Shown: in pieces, positions 44,739 through 55,840 of the stretch | Position numbering within the stretch: position 1 is the first letter of the stretch | Layout: every line of letters starts with the position of its first letter | NCBI GenBank assembly: GCA_026120035.1 | Contig: JALRME010000001.1 | Span: forward strand, 1,253,909-1,317,908 | DNA from: Coleophoma eucalyptorum | Lineage: Eukaryota; Ascomycota; Leotiomycetes; Helotiales; Dermateaceae | Length of the DNA stretch: 64,000 bases | Direction of reading: 5' to 3' | Translations under genes and position numbers: made by a program | The notes under the pieces: model-generated | Seen by the model: the letters and a program-made list of their open reading frames with translations, nothing else | Databases searched by the model: none | What the model was told of the DNA's origin: nothing

Positions 44739-45424
44739 ATGGTTAGTCGCGATTCTACGACCCTTCTTTCCTCTGCCAAGGTATTCCCAGTCATCATGAA
44801 GACAAGCACTCTTTCTAGCAGCAATCTCATACGGCAATTAGCCTGGAGGTCTCAACTCCAGAAACGCCCATTCCATCAAAGCCCATCAAATCACATGCCA
44901 GCTTCACAGCTGCGTCAACGAGCCATAGTCTCCTCCTTCCTCTGTACCTCTCCGAAGTCACCTCAAGGCTTTACATTTGCTCTCTTCAAACGAAGCCAGG
45001 AGGTGTCAGCATACCGGTAATCCTCACAGTCCCCCATATTTTCCCAAAGACCCATGATCGCTGAACACTCAAAAACAGTGGGAAATGGGCAGTATGTTCT
45101 GGCTCCATCGAGACTACAGACCGCAACTCCAAGGAAGCAGCACAGCGGGAGATCATTGAAGAGACGCAGCTCCCAGAGTCGGATTTCTCACTGATTGCAA
45201 CGGGTGAACCGTACAGTCTCCGTGATGATGATATCAAGACCGAATGGATTGTTCATCCGTTTGCGTGGCAGCTATCTGAAGGTGCTTCTTCCAAGATTGT
45301 GATTGACCGTGAGCATACCGAATTTGTGTTCATCAGGCCTGAAGAACTGGGAAAATTCGACCATGTGGAAAATTTGGAACTTGGACTGGGGAGAGTACTG
45401 GCTGCTATCAAGGATGAAAAGTGA
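44739..45424 (+). CDS. NUDIX hydrolase
   Basis: Exons 44739-45016 and 45079-45424 (62-bp intron) encode 207 residues. The junction reads SAYRGKWAVCSGSIE. The NUDIX helix is REIIEETQL, preceded by GSIETTDRNSKEAAQ, one residue longer than the strict GX5E spacing, as in some fungal members. The hydrolase domain runs about residues 60-200. The first ~50 residues (LIRQLAWRSQLQKRPFHQS) are basic and Ser-rich, consistent with a mitochondrial presequence. In-frame ATGs at 44796 and the MPASQLRQ site are alternative starts for a cytosolic form. Substrate is unknown; the family cleaves nucleoside-diphosphate-linked compounds. Confidence 0.85.
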
Positions 45425-46178
45425 CGAGCAGAATCGAACTTTAATTGCTTCATCAAGGTCAGAGGCCTCGAATGAAATGCAATACCTCTCGAAGTTGGGA
45501 GATGATTCCGCACCTACATGGAGCACAAAGGCACACGAGAAGTATTGCTGCAGCTATAAAGATAAAGATTGTTATACGATACCCTTCTCATTGTTCACTT
45601 CCAGGAAAGTATCCCCGAGTGGGTGTAACCTATTCCCCATAGGAATATTAGTGATTGGTTTTAGGATTCTGCATGACTGTTGAAATGAAGGAGTCTGTCA
45701 TGGTGGAAACCTAGCCAGGAGTAAATTGGCTTCGGAGGAATTGCTTCTTGGAACCAGTATAGTGCTCCTCCTATGGTATATATAACCCAGAAACACTGCA
45801 TGTACATAACATTCTTGAGTGAGAAAACCAGAAGTGAGGATGTGTGGACAAGTGTAGTTTTCTGTTCTATATACAAAATCTTCAAAATCAAACAAGAAAA
45901 AAAAGCAAACATTCTCCTTCCTTCCCTTCCAAAATACAATTAAACAAAAACAGAAACAAAAACTCCCTCGCTGATGATCTTTCATGAATGTGTTGTGTTT
46001 TTATATGCCTTTCGCTCGCTTCGCTATGTTCAACCAACTCAAAAATTTGCTCGCTTGCTTTGCTTTCCTCGAATCGCTCGCTCATCAACTATGCTTTGCA
46101 ACATTCCAGACAAAAATCAAATGCTAACCGGCCAACAGCCGCATTCAACTCTCCCTTCCTTCTCATACTTAAGGTCCC
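45425..46178. other. Convergent intergenic region
   Basis: Shared 3' region of the NUDIX gene and the proline-rich membrane-protein gene. Includes an A-rich stretch near 45880-45965. No gene supported. Confidence 0.45.
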
Positions 46179-48209
46179 TCATCTCCATCCCAGATTCTCC
46201 AATGTTGTTCTGGCATCGTTTTGACTCATGCCGCTGACTCCCAAAGCCCTGACTTGGCTACCCTTCCTTAGTCGCTGAAGGCCTACGGCAACCTTCCAGC
46301 TCTCTTCCTCTGAAATAACGAAGAGGTACTTCTTGCCCTCCTGGTCCCGGATGGACGCTCTCAATACGTGCAGTCCAGCGGACTTGTTTTCTCCTGTCTG
46401 ATACGCACCACCATTGTTAGTTCTTTTCCTATCGTTTCTAGAAGGCGACGACGAGCCAACAGAGGAACCATATGCAGAATCAGATACAAAAGAAGATCTT
46501 GTAGAACTTGAAGTGGACGAATAATCAGAAGACGCGTAGGACGAAGCAGAGTAAGCGGACGAAGAGGACGAATGGCTACAACTATTCTTGCACTGCTGTA
46601 ACATGTCGGAAAGAAGTGCTGCCATCTCCTCGGCAGAGGCGGCCTTTTCCTTCTCCATGTTCCATAGGCGACGAACAGGGTTTTGATGAGAAGGACGCGC
46701 AGAAGCAGAAGCACCAGGAGCTATGGGAGGGGCGCGGAAAGCTGGACACCATACCTCTACGAGTTTCATTGTCCATGCTTTGACGTCCCATTCTCGTTGT
46801 GGGACGCCACGGACATCATCATCAATAAAAAGACCTTCTGTGGTAATCCTAAGAATCAGGCCATCGGTCACTGAGCCTACACCAGAAACGAGCTGCGAAG
46901 TCGGAGTTCGAAGAAACGCATTGTTGAAGGAGTACACAGCCTTGATAACGATTTTATCGGGATCTTTTGTGCTGTACGGACCACGTTGCGACGGTGGTGG
47001 TGTGGTTCGTGATGTTGATTGAGAGGCTGCGTACGAGGACTCTGAGTACAAGGAGGAGAGGGACTTCTTCCGCATCGGCTTTTTAGGTTTATCGTAAGGT
47101 CGATACGAGTAGGTATCGTCTTCGGTACCTAAGTATGTCTTTGCAGTTGGAGGAGGTGGTTTCTTAGGGGGAGAAGTGGGTTGAGATCGAGCTTGAGGTG
47201 GTGGGCCGTTTGGCCAGGGATTTGTTTTCTCTCCTACCGCAGAGAAAGCATAACTACTTCCCTTGGGTTTTGCCTCTTCGGCTGCCTTCTTCTCAGCAGC
47301 TGCTTTGTCTGCAGCTGCCTTTCTTTCGGCTGTAGCCTTCTTCTCGGCTTCCCATCTCTGTTTCTTTTCTCTTTCTTCTCGTTCACGCGCATCTTTTTCG
47401 CGAGCCTCTTTGAGTTTCTTCTCTAACTCTTCTTTTCGCTTCTTTTCAGCTTCTTTCGCTTTTCGTTCCTCTTCCTTCTTTCTCGTTTCTTCCCGAGCCT
47501 TCTCCCATTGAGTCTTGGCTGTATTGGCAGTACTTGCTTTTGGCTCAGGTGTGGGTGTAGGTGCTGCTTTGGGCTCTGGTTTTGGTTTGGGCTCTGGTGT
47601 AGGTGCCGATTTTGGTTGTGGTTGTGGTTTTGGCTCTGGTGTTGGCTCTGGTGCGGGTGCTGATTTAGCTTCGTTTGGTTGCGGAGTCGTATTTGGTCTC
47701 TGCTGCCAACTTGGCTTTGGGGGCGGTCCTGGTTGGGGTCCTGGTTGTGGTCCTGGCTGGGCACCTGGTGTAGGGCCTGAACCTGGAGGCGGTGCGTTTG
47801 CATGGCCATTTGGCTGTGCATGTGCATATGAATGAGAGTCGCCTCCAGGCGGAGGGGCTGTACTACCTCCTCCAGGACCAGGAACTCCTTCAACTTGTAT
47901 CCGCCCCAGTGCCCAAGCCCCAACACCAATTGCTACCATGATCAGTATCATACCCATACCACCAGATCCTTTGACGCTGTTCCACCATTGCTGTACGGCC
48001 GGCGTAATGATTGACCATAAAACAACTAGAATAAGCGCAGAAGCGAAACCAGCGGCGAAGCTGTTTACATTCGGTTTTAGAGACGGTAGATATAAGAAGC
48101 CAGATCCAGAGGCGTGCGGTGGAATGATGAAGATGTCATAATTCCCAGGTGGTAAGCCGGACGAGGATTTCGGAGAAGCTCCATGAGGAGGCGGTGGAGG
48201 AGGGTTCAT
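46179..48209 (-). CDS. Proline-rich membrane protein with KER-like coil and conserved C-terminal domain
   Basis: Single exon, 676 residues; not recognised. After a Pro-rich start there are two hydrophobic segments, about residues 52-74 (AGFASALILVVLWSIITPAV) and 84-102 (MGMILIMVAIGVGAWALG), so it is likely a membrane protein with most of it on one side. Next come low-complexity repeats: PGPQPGP units, then PEPKP/PQPK units. A charged Lys/Glu/Arg coil of about 100 residues (KAREETRKKEEERKAKEAE) follows. The C-terminal 250 residues look folded: IVIKAVYSFNNAFLRTPTSQ, EGLFIDDDVRGVPQREWDVK, and after a Ser/Tyr linker GLHVLRASIRDQEGKKYLFV and GVSGMSQNDARTTLENLGWR. The strand-rich pattern with a final helix could be a PH-like domain. 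Confidence 0.8.
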   Translation of the reverse strand: MNPPPPPPHGASPKSSSGLPPGNYDIFIIPPHASGSGFLYLPSLKPNVNSFAAGFASALILVVLWSIITPAVQQWWNSVKGSGGMGMILIMVAIGVGAWALGRIQVEGVPGPGGGSTAPPPGGDSHSYAHAQPNGHANAPPPGSGPTPGAQPGPQPGPQPGPPPKPSWQQRPNTTPQPNEAKSAPAPEPTPEPKPQPQPKSAPTPEPKPKPEPKAAPTPTPEPKASTANTAKTQWEKAREETRKKEEERKAKEAEKKRKEELEKKLKEAREKDAREREEREKKQRWEAEKKATAERKAAADKAAAEKKAAEEAKPKGSSYAFSAVGEKTNPWPNGPPPQARSQPTSPPKKPPPPTAKTYLGTEDDTYSYRPYDKPKKPMRKKSLSSLYSESSYAASQSTSRTTPPPSQRGPYSTKDPDKIVIKAVYSFNNAFLRTPTSQLVSGVGSVTDGLILRITTEGLFIDDDVRGVPQREWDVKAWTMKLVEVWCPAFRAPPIAPGASASARPSHQNPVRRLWNMEKEKAASAEEMAALLSDMLQQCKNSCSHSSSSSAYSASSYASSDYSSTSSSTRSSFVSDSAYGSSVGSSSPSRNDRKRTNNGGAYQTGENKSAGLHVLRASIRDQEGKKYLFVISEEESWKVAVGLQRLRKGSQVRALGVSGMSQNDARTTLENLGWR

Positions 48210-49733
48210 GGTGGTGTCAAGTTACACCAAGCAGGATTTGAGTGTGCCAAATTTCAAATTGATTCGGGGATTGGAATAGGGGTTTCGAGGGATTCGTCGG
48301 CCTTTGGGTATCTCTAGAGGTCATGAAATGGTCATAAAGTCGTGAAAAGGTCTTGCAATAGTCAGTGGCTGGCATTTGTTTACTTTGAGAAGAGCTCCAG
48401 CCTGCGATATACACAGTTTCGAAGACTCAATCAGGATGCATACCTTCGGTCGATACAATTCGATTGCTTCTAGTGGTTCTGATAATGTAGTCTCGTCGTC
48501 AAGAGCAAGAAAAGGTCAGTTTTAAAAAGGGTCGTTGGGTTGAATCGAATGTTCGAGGGAGCTCGGGGACAAAAACAGAACCACAAAAAAAGCTGTGGTT
48601 GCTCTGCCGTTTAGCGAGACGCCGCCCAACCGGATGGCGATAAGTGAGGGAAGTTCCTGGGAGTGGGAGGTCGGACAATTATCAACACCTTGTCCGCGAC
48701 GGTAGAATTCAAGATGCTCTGACTTGATTTCTTGCAACTGTTTCCATCTCCAGAGAAGAGCACTGCTGAGGGCTGGCAAGGCCACTTTTGTTTGTTCTTA
48801 GAAATTCCTTTCCTTTCGGACTCCCCCTCTTCTTCAGCGCGTCGATGCTTGCACGCTGCAGATTGCATACTTTCTTATTCTCCTTCGACCAAATGAATGG
48901 CCTAGTCTGATTTCATGTCAAAACAAACGGTCACTGGTATGGGTGACTATGCACCAATTACGAAGAACGGACACAGTGATTGGGGTGACACGAGACAGGG
49001 CCATCAATTAATTCAATCAATCAATTGCCTACGAATCGCGTTCGCTCTCCACTTACTTCATCCCATCAATGGGCGCCGTGCAGGATATCGTATTAAGCAC
49101 GTTATTACTTGTCGTGCTGCCTAGGCTTGCGAATTGGCGAGGATCGTGTGCCCTCGCTCTGCAGAATTGATACGAAGCTATTGATTCACAAAGGCCACTC
49201 ACAGATACATGGACAATCCTTGGCCCTTCATAATGTTGACAGAGCTGTCCTGTCTTATCATGGCTGCATGAATAGGGACGGGCCGTTGACGACTAGGATA
49301 ATTGAGTTGATGGGATGTTGCTATGTGCATGCCCGCCTGCATACATGCAACCCATCTATACACGTTCGTTGGTACACAAGACTGCTGAGAACTGCTGGCT
49401 CGCTGAGTTGTGCTGACGGGGTTTTGACCGACACTCCGTAACCGTAACGTCGCGTCCGGACCCGCAGGACAAAACCCGCCCGCAGTATCTCCATCCTCAC
49501 GGTCTCCGTTGCTAGAGCAACCATATCCACCCGCGCCATGACGTCTAGTCCCCGGCAGACCAATTTACGAGGACGTTCCCGGCTTTAGATTGGGGTTTAG
49601 CAATAGACAACATATTTTGAGGCTTCATCCTTTCGCACAACTCTTCGTTGTACGTACGAAAAACACTCGATTTAGACTTTCCTGGCGGACCGTTCGGAAA
49701 TATTCCAAGCGAAAGGAGACCCTGATCTTCTGG
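48210..49733. other. Intergenic region
   Basis: About 1.5 kb upstream of the proline-rich membrane-protein gene. Open frames are short and not protein-like. No tRNA or repeat that I can support. Confidence 0.4.
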
Positions 49734-50103
49734 CTATCGAATGCCATGAGTCCACGGGCATTCTAGGGACTTCCCGGCGCACCGGGATTTGTAGCAATAC
49801 CACGTCAAGCATATGTAAGAACCGAGCAGTAGCCATGAGGCCAGCGGTGCAATTGGTCTTACGACAACCAGCATTTTCCTGCGGCGAAGCAGATTCGTGT
49901 GGAACTTGATCGAAGCCGGGTCGTTCTTTGTTTCCCAGGTACCTGGACAGTCGTTGTCCATAAAAGCTTGTGCTATAGGTGTCTGAGCGTTTGTTATACC
50001 TTGCAGTTGTCTCCTCTTGTATGAGATGATCTCAGATCGAAACATAAAGGGATCAAGAGGCCAGAAGTCTGTCGAGATGTACTTATACTTCTGGATTTAA
50101 ATT
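49734..50103 (-). CDS. Possible terminal exon of a small membrane protein
   Basis: An open frame of about 122 codons is preceded by an acceptor-like AATCCAG at 50104-50110. It starts KYKYISTDFWPLDP and has one hydrophobic segment near its end (VRPIAPLASWLLLGSYICL) followed by WYCYKSRC. A free-standing ATG at 50045 would give 103 residues. Composition is protein-like. I cannot join it in phase to the minus-strand frame at 50209-50535, which itself has a hydrophobic end (GIIFLVVCSIIILL). This may be a decayed two-exon gene or a small real one. Confidence 0.33.
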
Positions 50104-50208
50104 GCCTCGTGCAGGCTACCAGGAAGGAAGAAAGAAAGAGACTTAATGGATGGCTAAAGTCACAACGTCACGGTCCACACAAACAAATTTGGTACACACT
50201 CATTGATA

Positions 50209-50478
50209 CTAACTATCATTTAGAGCTACACTTTTGTAAGCTGTAGTTAAAAGGATTATTATTGAGCAAACTACCAGAAAAATAATACCGTAGTTCCACG
50301 CTCCCATGTACGCCAAATCCACGGCAGAAGAATACTCTGTGCAATGCGAACAAGAATGAAACCAGATTGTGCAAAGCCTATGGGTATAGAAAATAGATGC
50401 CCCAGATACGCCGTTCTGAAAAGAGAAGAGACCTAAAACTGCAAGGTCATCTAACGAAACTCCTACAAAAGCCATGTT
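50209..50478 (-). pseudogene. Possible exon or remnant with a membrane segment
   Basis: From the in-frame ATG at 50478 the frame encodes about 89 residues ending in a strong hydrophobic helix (YGIIFLVVCSIIILLTTAY). It lies just upstream of the possible terminal exon at 49734-50103, and a GTTAGT donor-like site overlaps its stop, but joining there gives a stop codon at once. I record it as a candidate remnant of the same gene. Confidence 0.25.
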
Positions 50479-50767
50479 GAATCCGGGATTTGAAAGGAAA
50501 TAAATACATCGATAACATCCGAGTCTATACTCCACATTAATGAAAATAAACGTAGTTGTGTTTTTTTCGACGGAATTGGTGAGCTTATGGTGCGTAGTGT
50601 GTGAGAACGATGAAGGATAGTAGATGTGTAGAAGCGAGCTTTATCGAGATACTCCGGTAGAAGATTGGGTAGAAGAAAATCTCAAGGCGTGTCGTAATCG
50701 AAAAGCTCCTAAGTGACATCTTCAGATGCTCGCATGGTCTCGATCACTTTCGTGGCTTTGGCTTCCT

Positions 50768-52728
50768 TTACAGCTTCAACTCCCCTGAAGCTCTGTCTGC
50801 CTCGTTATTTTTAAAAATATCCTCGAGGCTGTCCTTCAACTGCTTTCCAACTTTACTCATAAGCTCCTGGACTTGTTCTAACCTCTCATCATCTGCTGGA
50901 TGAGTAATCGCCTTCAATTTCTTTCCCCCGAAAAGCTCCTCGTAATCTTTCATTCTCTCATAACACCAGATCTCGAGGCTCCTAGGTAAATTTAGAGCTC
51001 TATTGACTTCGACTGAATTTTTGAGTCGGAGCTCTTGCATTCTCTCGTTCTCCTTGAGCTGTAGCCAGCACTGTTGCATTGTGGCAGTGTTCCTATACTA
51101 TTCTCTCATTAAAATTTGATTTCAAAGGAAACATTAGCAACTTACGAATCCATAAGATTGAATAGGCTGGCCTGGAACAGGTTTCCTAATTGCACCCGGC
51201 CAAGGCTTCATAGGCTTGCGCTTGTCTAAATCCTTCAACTGTTCACGAACCACTGCGGCCTGCTTCTCCCATTCATCAGATTGAGACGTGTTAACTTTGA
51301 CTGGCTGAAAATCGGATGCTGGTGTGCCAATAATTGTGGCTCGGGTGCTTAAGTGCGGATTAGATGGTGCCGCCGTAGCTCCCACTATGCTCATAAGTCC
51401 TACCTCAATAGATCGCTTTTCGTTGGCCGCCTGGGACTTCGGGGACTGAGTCTTTGCTCTCTCCTCCAACTCTTGGGTTCTGGAAAGCTCGGCTTCTATG
51501 TTTGGAGATAGAGAACTACTAGGGGAGCTAAGAGCCATGGGGCTGCTCAAAGAAGAAACTGATAGACTGTGTGGAGACTGATGGTCGATATTGATCTGTG
51601 GCGATGGAGGAGAGTTCTCTTGTACTTGAAGAACCACTTTGGAAGGTGGGACTAAAGTCGTGTTGGGTGATTGTGAAGCTTGAATTGTCACTAGATCAAT
51701 TCTTACTCGCTTGTAAGGGGGTTCAGAGTTCGATAATTCTTCTGGTCGTGTTAAAGGATCTCTCTTTTGTGTCAGGGTTGCAGGCCTATCATTGTTCTGT
51801 CAAATGGTTAGCCACATCGGTTCGAGAGGATGCGATAAAGACTTACTTCTGTTTGTTTCAAGGACGATGTTGATCTTCGCCTTGCAACGGTAATTGTATG
51901 GGATTTGGGATTGTTTGGGGACTTTGGGGACTTTGGAGAAGATTTGGGAAATTTAGGAACTCTGGGTACCACATGACGTCTTGAAGCTGGACTATCTGTG
52001 GTATTTTTGTCTGAAATTGATGATAGGTTTGTTGGGGTACTCATTGGTGCCACAGATGCGTCAAACGAAATTGGAAGAGGCGTTCGAACACTAGAGGACG
52101 TCTCTCTTTGGTCTTGAATTTCGTTCGATTTCGTCGCTGATAGTCTTGATGACGGTCTGATTGGCTTCCAGGTCGAATCTCTGGTAGCCCTGGTAGAACC
52201 CCAGCCTGCTCCATTATTCATGGCAGTCTCATCAACGTCTAAGGACTGTGTTCTCCTTCGATTTTCCTTTGGGGTGGTCTTGGTATCATAGGTGCTCTCT
52301 TTCAGTGCGGTTGCGACTGTTTTCGTATGCTTCCAACTCATGCCGACAGGGCGACCTTTCTCATCTTTGCACTCATCTACCATGAGACGAACACCCTCGT
52401 TACAATCTACCAGAGAGGAGATTTGGGATAAAAGCGTTATAGACGTCAGTCCTAAAGGTTTGTTGTTACCAAATCCTGGTCGTATTGATGCTGGGAATTT
52501 GTCCTCCCATGGCTGGTCATTTTCGATGCCCCAGTTCGACCTAACTCTTTTCTCACAGTTTCGATAAACTTGCTTGGACTCTGCACTATGTTTTCCAGCC
52601 TAAAAATGTTAATAAGAAACAGCGACGTAGTAAGACTTGAAAGTACATTCATAACGTGAAAGGTGGGTCGACCCTTTCGGAATGAAACGGCCAATTACCT
52701 GTCTTGCACCACCACCGTCGAAGCTCAT
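50768..52728 (-). CDS. Uncharacterised five-exon protein with Ser/Pro-rich middle
   Basis: Exons 52728-52699, 52599-52470, 52406-51847, 51796-51146 and 51097-50768 keep phase and give 566 residues; the family is not recognised. The N-terminal block looks conserved: MSFDGGGARQ, then SNWGIENDQPWEDKFPAS and GFDCNEGVRLMVDECKDEKG. The middle is Ser/Thr/Pro-rich with short KSPKSP repeats and a basic patch TVARRRSTSS. Exon 4 carries PPYKRVRIDLV, a possible nuclear signal, and RKPMKPWPGAIRKP. The last exon is helical and charged (KENERMQELRLKNSVEVNRAL, EELFGGKKLKAI). The build suggests a nuclear regulatory protein. The last acceptor was chosen as GAATAG because only it keeps the frame. Confidence 0.75.
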
Positions 52729-54289
52729 GGTGGGCTCCTTTGGGAATCAAGTGTCTAGGTTAAGCAGACAGAGAGAGGTGTGGCTGTTCTGATGTGAAAA
52801 TGAGTCAGTAATAGGTACTATCCCGAAAGAGATGGCAAAGCTTTTATCACGTACAAACTTAACCAGCCTGAGCGGCTCGTCGTGGCTATTAAAACTCGTT
52901 TCACTAGAAACTTATGTTCGCACCTGAATATGGTCAGTGATTGGGCAAAGTAGGTATAGAATAGAAGAACATGTGAACTCACCTTCTCGCAAACTGTCCT
53001 TGATATGCACCCGGGGTCAACAAAAAAGCGTGCTGTCACGGATATGCACGCGTATAAGCATGCAGGCGCGTAGATGCTTATCGGAATGGTATGGTATCCA
53101 CGGGCGCTAACTTAGATCTTCGGAATTCTAAAATTAGGTTCCTGGGCATGAGGGTCGAGAAGTCTATGTTGTAGTTGAGAGTCGAATCGCAGGTGATGGG
53201 GTGGTGGAGGGTGTTTGTAGAAGTTATAGCGTTGAGCGTGAAATGGCGAGGGGTGGCAAGAACGGGATTCATCCTATTAATGCAAGACCGTTGTTGGTAA
53301 AAAGGAATGTACCTCTTAGAAGCGATATTACACAACAACCTGCTAGCCCAAGGTTATGGCCGCATCCTATTAGGCCGGCCTCCCTGGAAATAAGAAATGG
53401 AAGATAGATGCCATAGTAAAGTGTCGAGCATATGACAGATATATGCATCGGTACCTGTTCGAGGCTAATCATGGTGCATACATTTTATAATATGCTTTCT
53501 ATATCAATATGGCCGGAAATTCAATCCATCCAAAGGCCATCTGTCCGATTGGAGAGTTGTTAATGCTCCTCTACCTAATTTAAACATCAGTGGCAAACGG
53601 TAAACACAGTTCAGTCTACCGTTAAGTCAAATTTTGGCTACATGCATCGGCTACTATCATCCCACAATTTTCTAAGGTGACCGATAAGAATCATCAAACT
53701 TTCTGCCCTTGCAGATGGATGATACGCAATGGCCTTACGCATGTCTGTACATTTTGACGTCAGAGCCCGACCGAATGCATGCAGTTAAACACGTCTATTG
53801 ACCATGATAGGACAGGTGGCTGAAACGTTCATAGACATTCCAACCAGGAGGATATAGAAGTTTAGCCACACCAAACGCTTCATACATATACGTCGACTAA
53901 CGACGCATGGGCATGACAGGCAACCAAACTGAGATGGCAAATCCTAACGCATGGACATGACAGGACACGCAACCCACCGATCCTGTGGCGTCCTAACAGG
54001 ATAAGGCAAGGTAGTAGAAGAATGTGAATAGGATTAAAATATTTAATGATATGTCACATACCACTGACACCTCTGCCTGGCCCTTGATTGGCTATACAAG
54101 ATACTTATGCATTTTAATCTTATACGATTTTATCACAGGCAAGGCAGATAGTAGTACGGAAAGAAAGATAGATAAATTATAATTGTGTATGCAGAACAAA
54201 GGTTGCAAAACAGAACTCCACGCTAATATGAGACTCAAAAGCAAGAACCAAAGATAAGAGATATATACACCTCCTGCCTCCACCTCTCT
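52729..54289. other. Intergenic region
   Basis: About 1.56 kb upstream of the five-exon gene and downstream of VAM7. AT-rich in its second half, with two copies of a CGCATGGRCATGACAGG motif near 53904-53922 and 53948-53964. No gene supported. Confidence 0.4.
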
Positions 54290-55405
54290 CTAGGATATCT
54301 TACCAATCCGTTTCTTCGCAATACCAAGCTTGCCCTGAACACGATCAACGTCTTCATCGACTCTTGTAAGCATCTCATTCTGCAACTCGAGCTCCCCTTG
54401 GATAGCAATTCCCATCTCCTTCTGGCGACGCACGATCTTAGCCAACTCATCGACATCAAGATCCTGATCACGCATGATCTGCTTTTGCAGTTGTAGCACG
54501 CCATCGTTATCCAGTTCGCGAGTTTTGTCAGTCTCTGGCACAGGCGCACCAAGAACACGACCAGAGGGTCTTGAAACTCCGGGTCCAAAAAGAACAGAGC
54601 GATCTTGTGCCGTAGCAGCAGGTTTGGAAGTCGTGCCAGCGCTCTGGTTCTTGACTGCGAGACTGACTGAGAGTTTCTCTAAGCCTTCCTTCTCCACGCG
54701 TGCACTCGAGAGTAAGTCTCTCCTTCGCCTCAACTCGCCTTCCCCAATACGTCCAGATCCTCTATTCCTCCTCTCCTCCTCCGCCAGAATCTTGAGCCCT
54801 TCTTCCAAGTTCCCTAATAGACCACCAGCCTTAACCAATGCTGTCTTCGCTTTCGTGCCCGCCTCATGCTGGGCTTGCGCAGTAGTCGCACCATCCCTCC
54901 TACCTAGAAACAGCCTTGCATCATGTAATAGTCCCTTCAATTCTCGGTGTATATCCAACCAAACAGTGGGGTCACTGGCCACAACGCCAGCATTTGTGCC
55001 CCTCTGATGCGCAGCAACGAGGTCATTTTTAACACTGCTCCCACTACCGCTCGAACTAGGGAGGTTTAGAAAACTACGCCAGATACTCGTCTCTCGCCAT
55101 CGTCGATCAGGTCCCTCTGCTATGGCTCGCATATACGCTTCTAAGCCTACTCGTCGGGTTTCGGTCAGTTCTGGGGATGAGGCGGTCGATTTAAACCAGG
55201 TCTTCGAGGGCAGTGGTGCCGGGGGAGCTTCGGAGACGATGCTGGTGAGTGAGTCGTGCAGGCTGACGAAATCTGAATACCGCTTCTGAACGACGAAGGT
55301 CCGGAGCGGGAGACGGAGGGTTATGTTGTAGAGGGTGTATGGCTTCTCGTTCGGAACGGAAGAGAGGATAGTAGAGGGAATAGAGAGTTCGAGTGGTGGT
55401 GCCAT
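54290..55405 (-). CDS. VAM7: Vacuolar SNARE Vam7 (PX domain, Qc-SNARE)
   Basis: Soluble SNARE that binds PtdIns3P on the vacuole and drives homotypic fusion with Vam3, Vti1 and Nyv1 and the HOPS complex. Single exon, 371 residues. The PX domain is at about residues 3-120: YTLYNITLRLPLRTFVVQKRYSDF (basic phosphoinositide pocket around VQKRYSDF) and PPAPLPSKTWF. A middle helical/Ser-Ala region follows. The C-terminal SNARE motif is about residues 305-368: DLDVDELAKIVRRQKEMG, with the zero-layer Gln in ELELQNEML and VDEDVDRVQGKLGIAKKRI. There is no transmembrane anchor, as expected for Vam7. Confidence 0.93.
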   Translation of the reverse strand: MAPPLELSIPSTILSSVPNEKPYTLYNITLRLPLRTFVVQKRYSDFVSLHDSLTSIVSEAPPAPLPSKTWFKSTASSPELTETRRVGLEAYMRAIAEGPDRRWRETSIWRSFLNLPSSSGSGSSVKNDLVAAHQRGTNAGVVASDPTVWLDIHRELKGLLHDARLFLGRRDGATTAQAQHEAGTKAKTALVKAGGLLGNLEEGLKILAEEERRNRGSGRIGEGELRRRRDLLSSARVEKEGLEKLSVSLAVKNQSAGTTSKPAATAQDRSVLFGPGVSRPSGRVLGAPVPETDKTRELDNDGVLQLQKQIMRDQDLDVDELAKIVRRQKEMGIAIQGELELQNEMLTRVDEDVDRVQGKLGIAKKRIGKIS

Positions 55406-55840
55406 GATAGACTGCTAGAGGTTCAAACTTTTTGCTTGATTGTAAATCCCATCAATGTTGAAATGATGGTGTTATCGAGAATTGGGGTGCGTTATCGCTT
55501 TGTTTTGGTTTAGGTCGTGCCTAGAACAGGCAGCTCTCGTGACAAGGGGCAATGACGAACTTAGCACCATCTATAGAACATAAATCACAAAAGACATCCT
55601 CACTACCTTCTCAAATCAAGTCAGACATATTGAAGGATTCGCACAGTGCATAAGACTTTCTATTGCAACCTGCATCAATGGTTGCCACTCTAAGAGTAGT
55701 ACCTATGTATGAGCCATCACTCTCCGAGACTTAAGTCTGAGAGGATCGTCTCGTGGGAATATGCTATCGTAAACTCCTCGGCCAAGAATTAAAATCCCTT
55801 TCCTGTCTTTCTTCTATCATGTTCATCATCATTAAAAGCT
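55406..55840. other. Intergenic region
   Basis: Upstream of VAM7 and downstream of the EB1 gene, both on the minus strand. No other feature. Confidence 0.5.

Noticed and set aside
47181..47835. Gly/Ser/Phe-rich plus-strand frames
   Set aside because: Antisense shadows of the repeats and charged coil in the proline-rich membrane protein.
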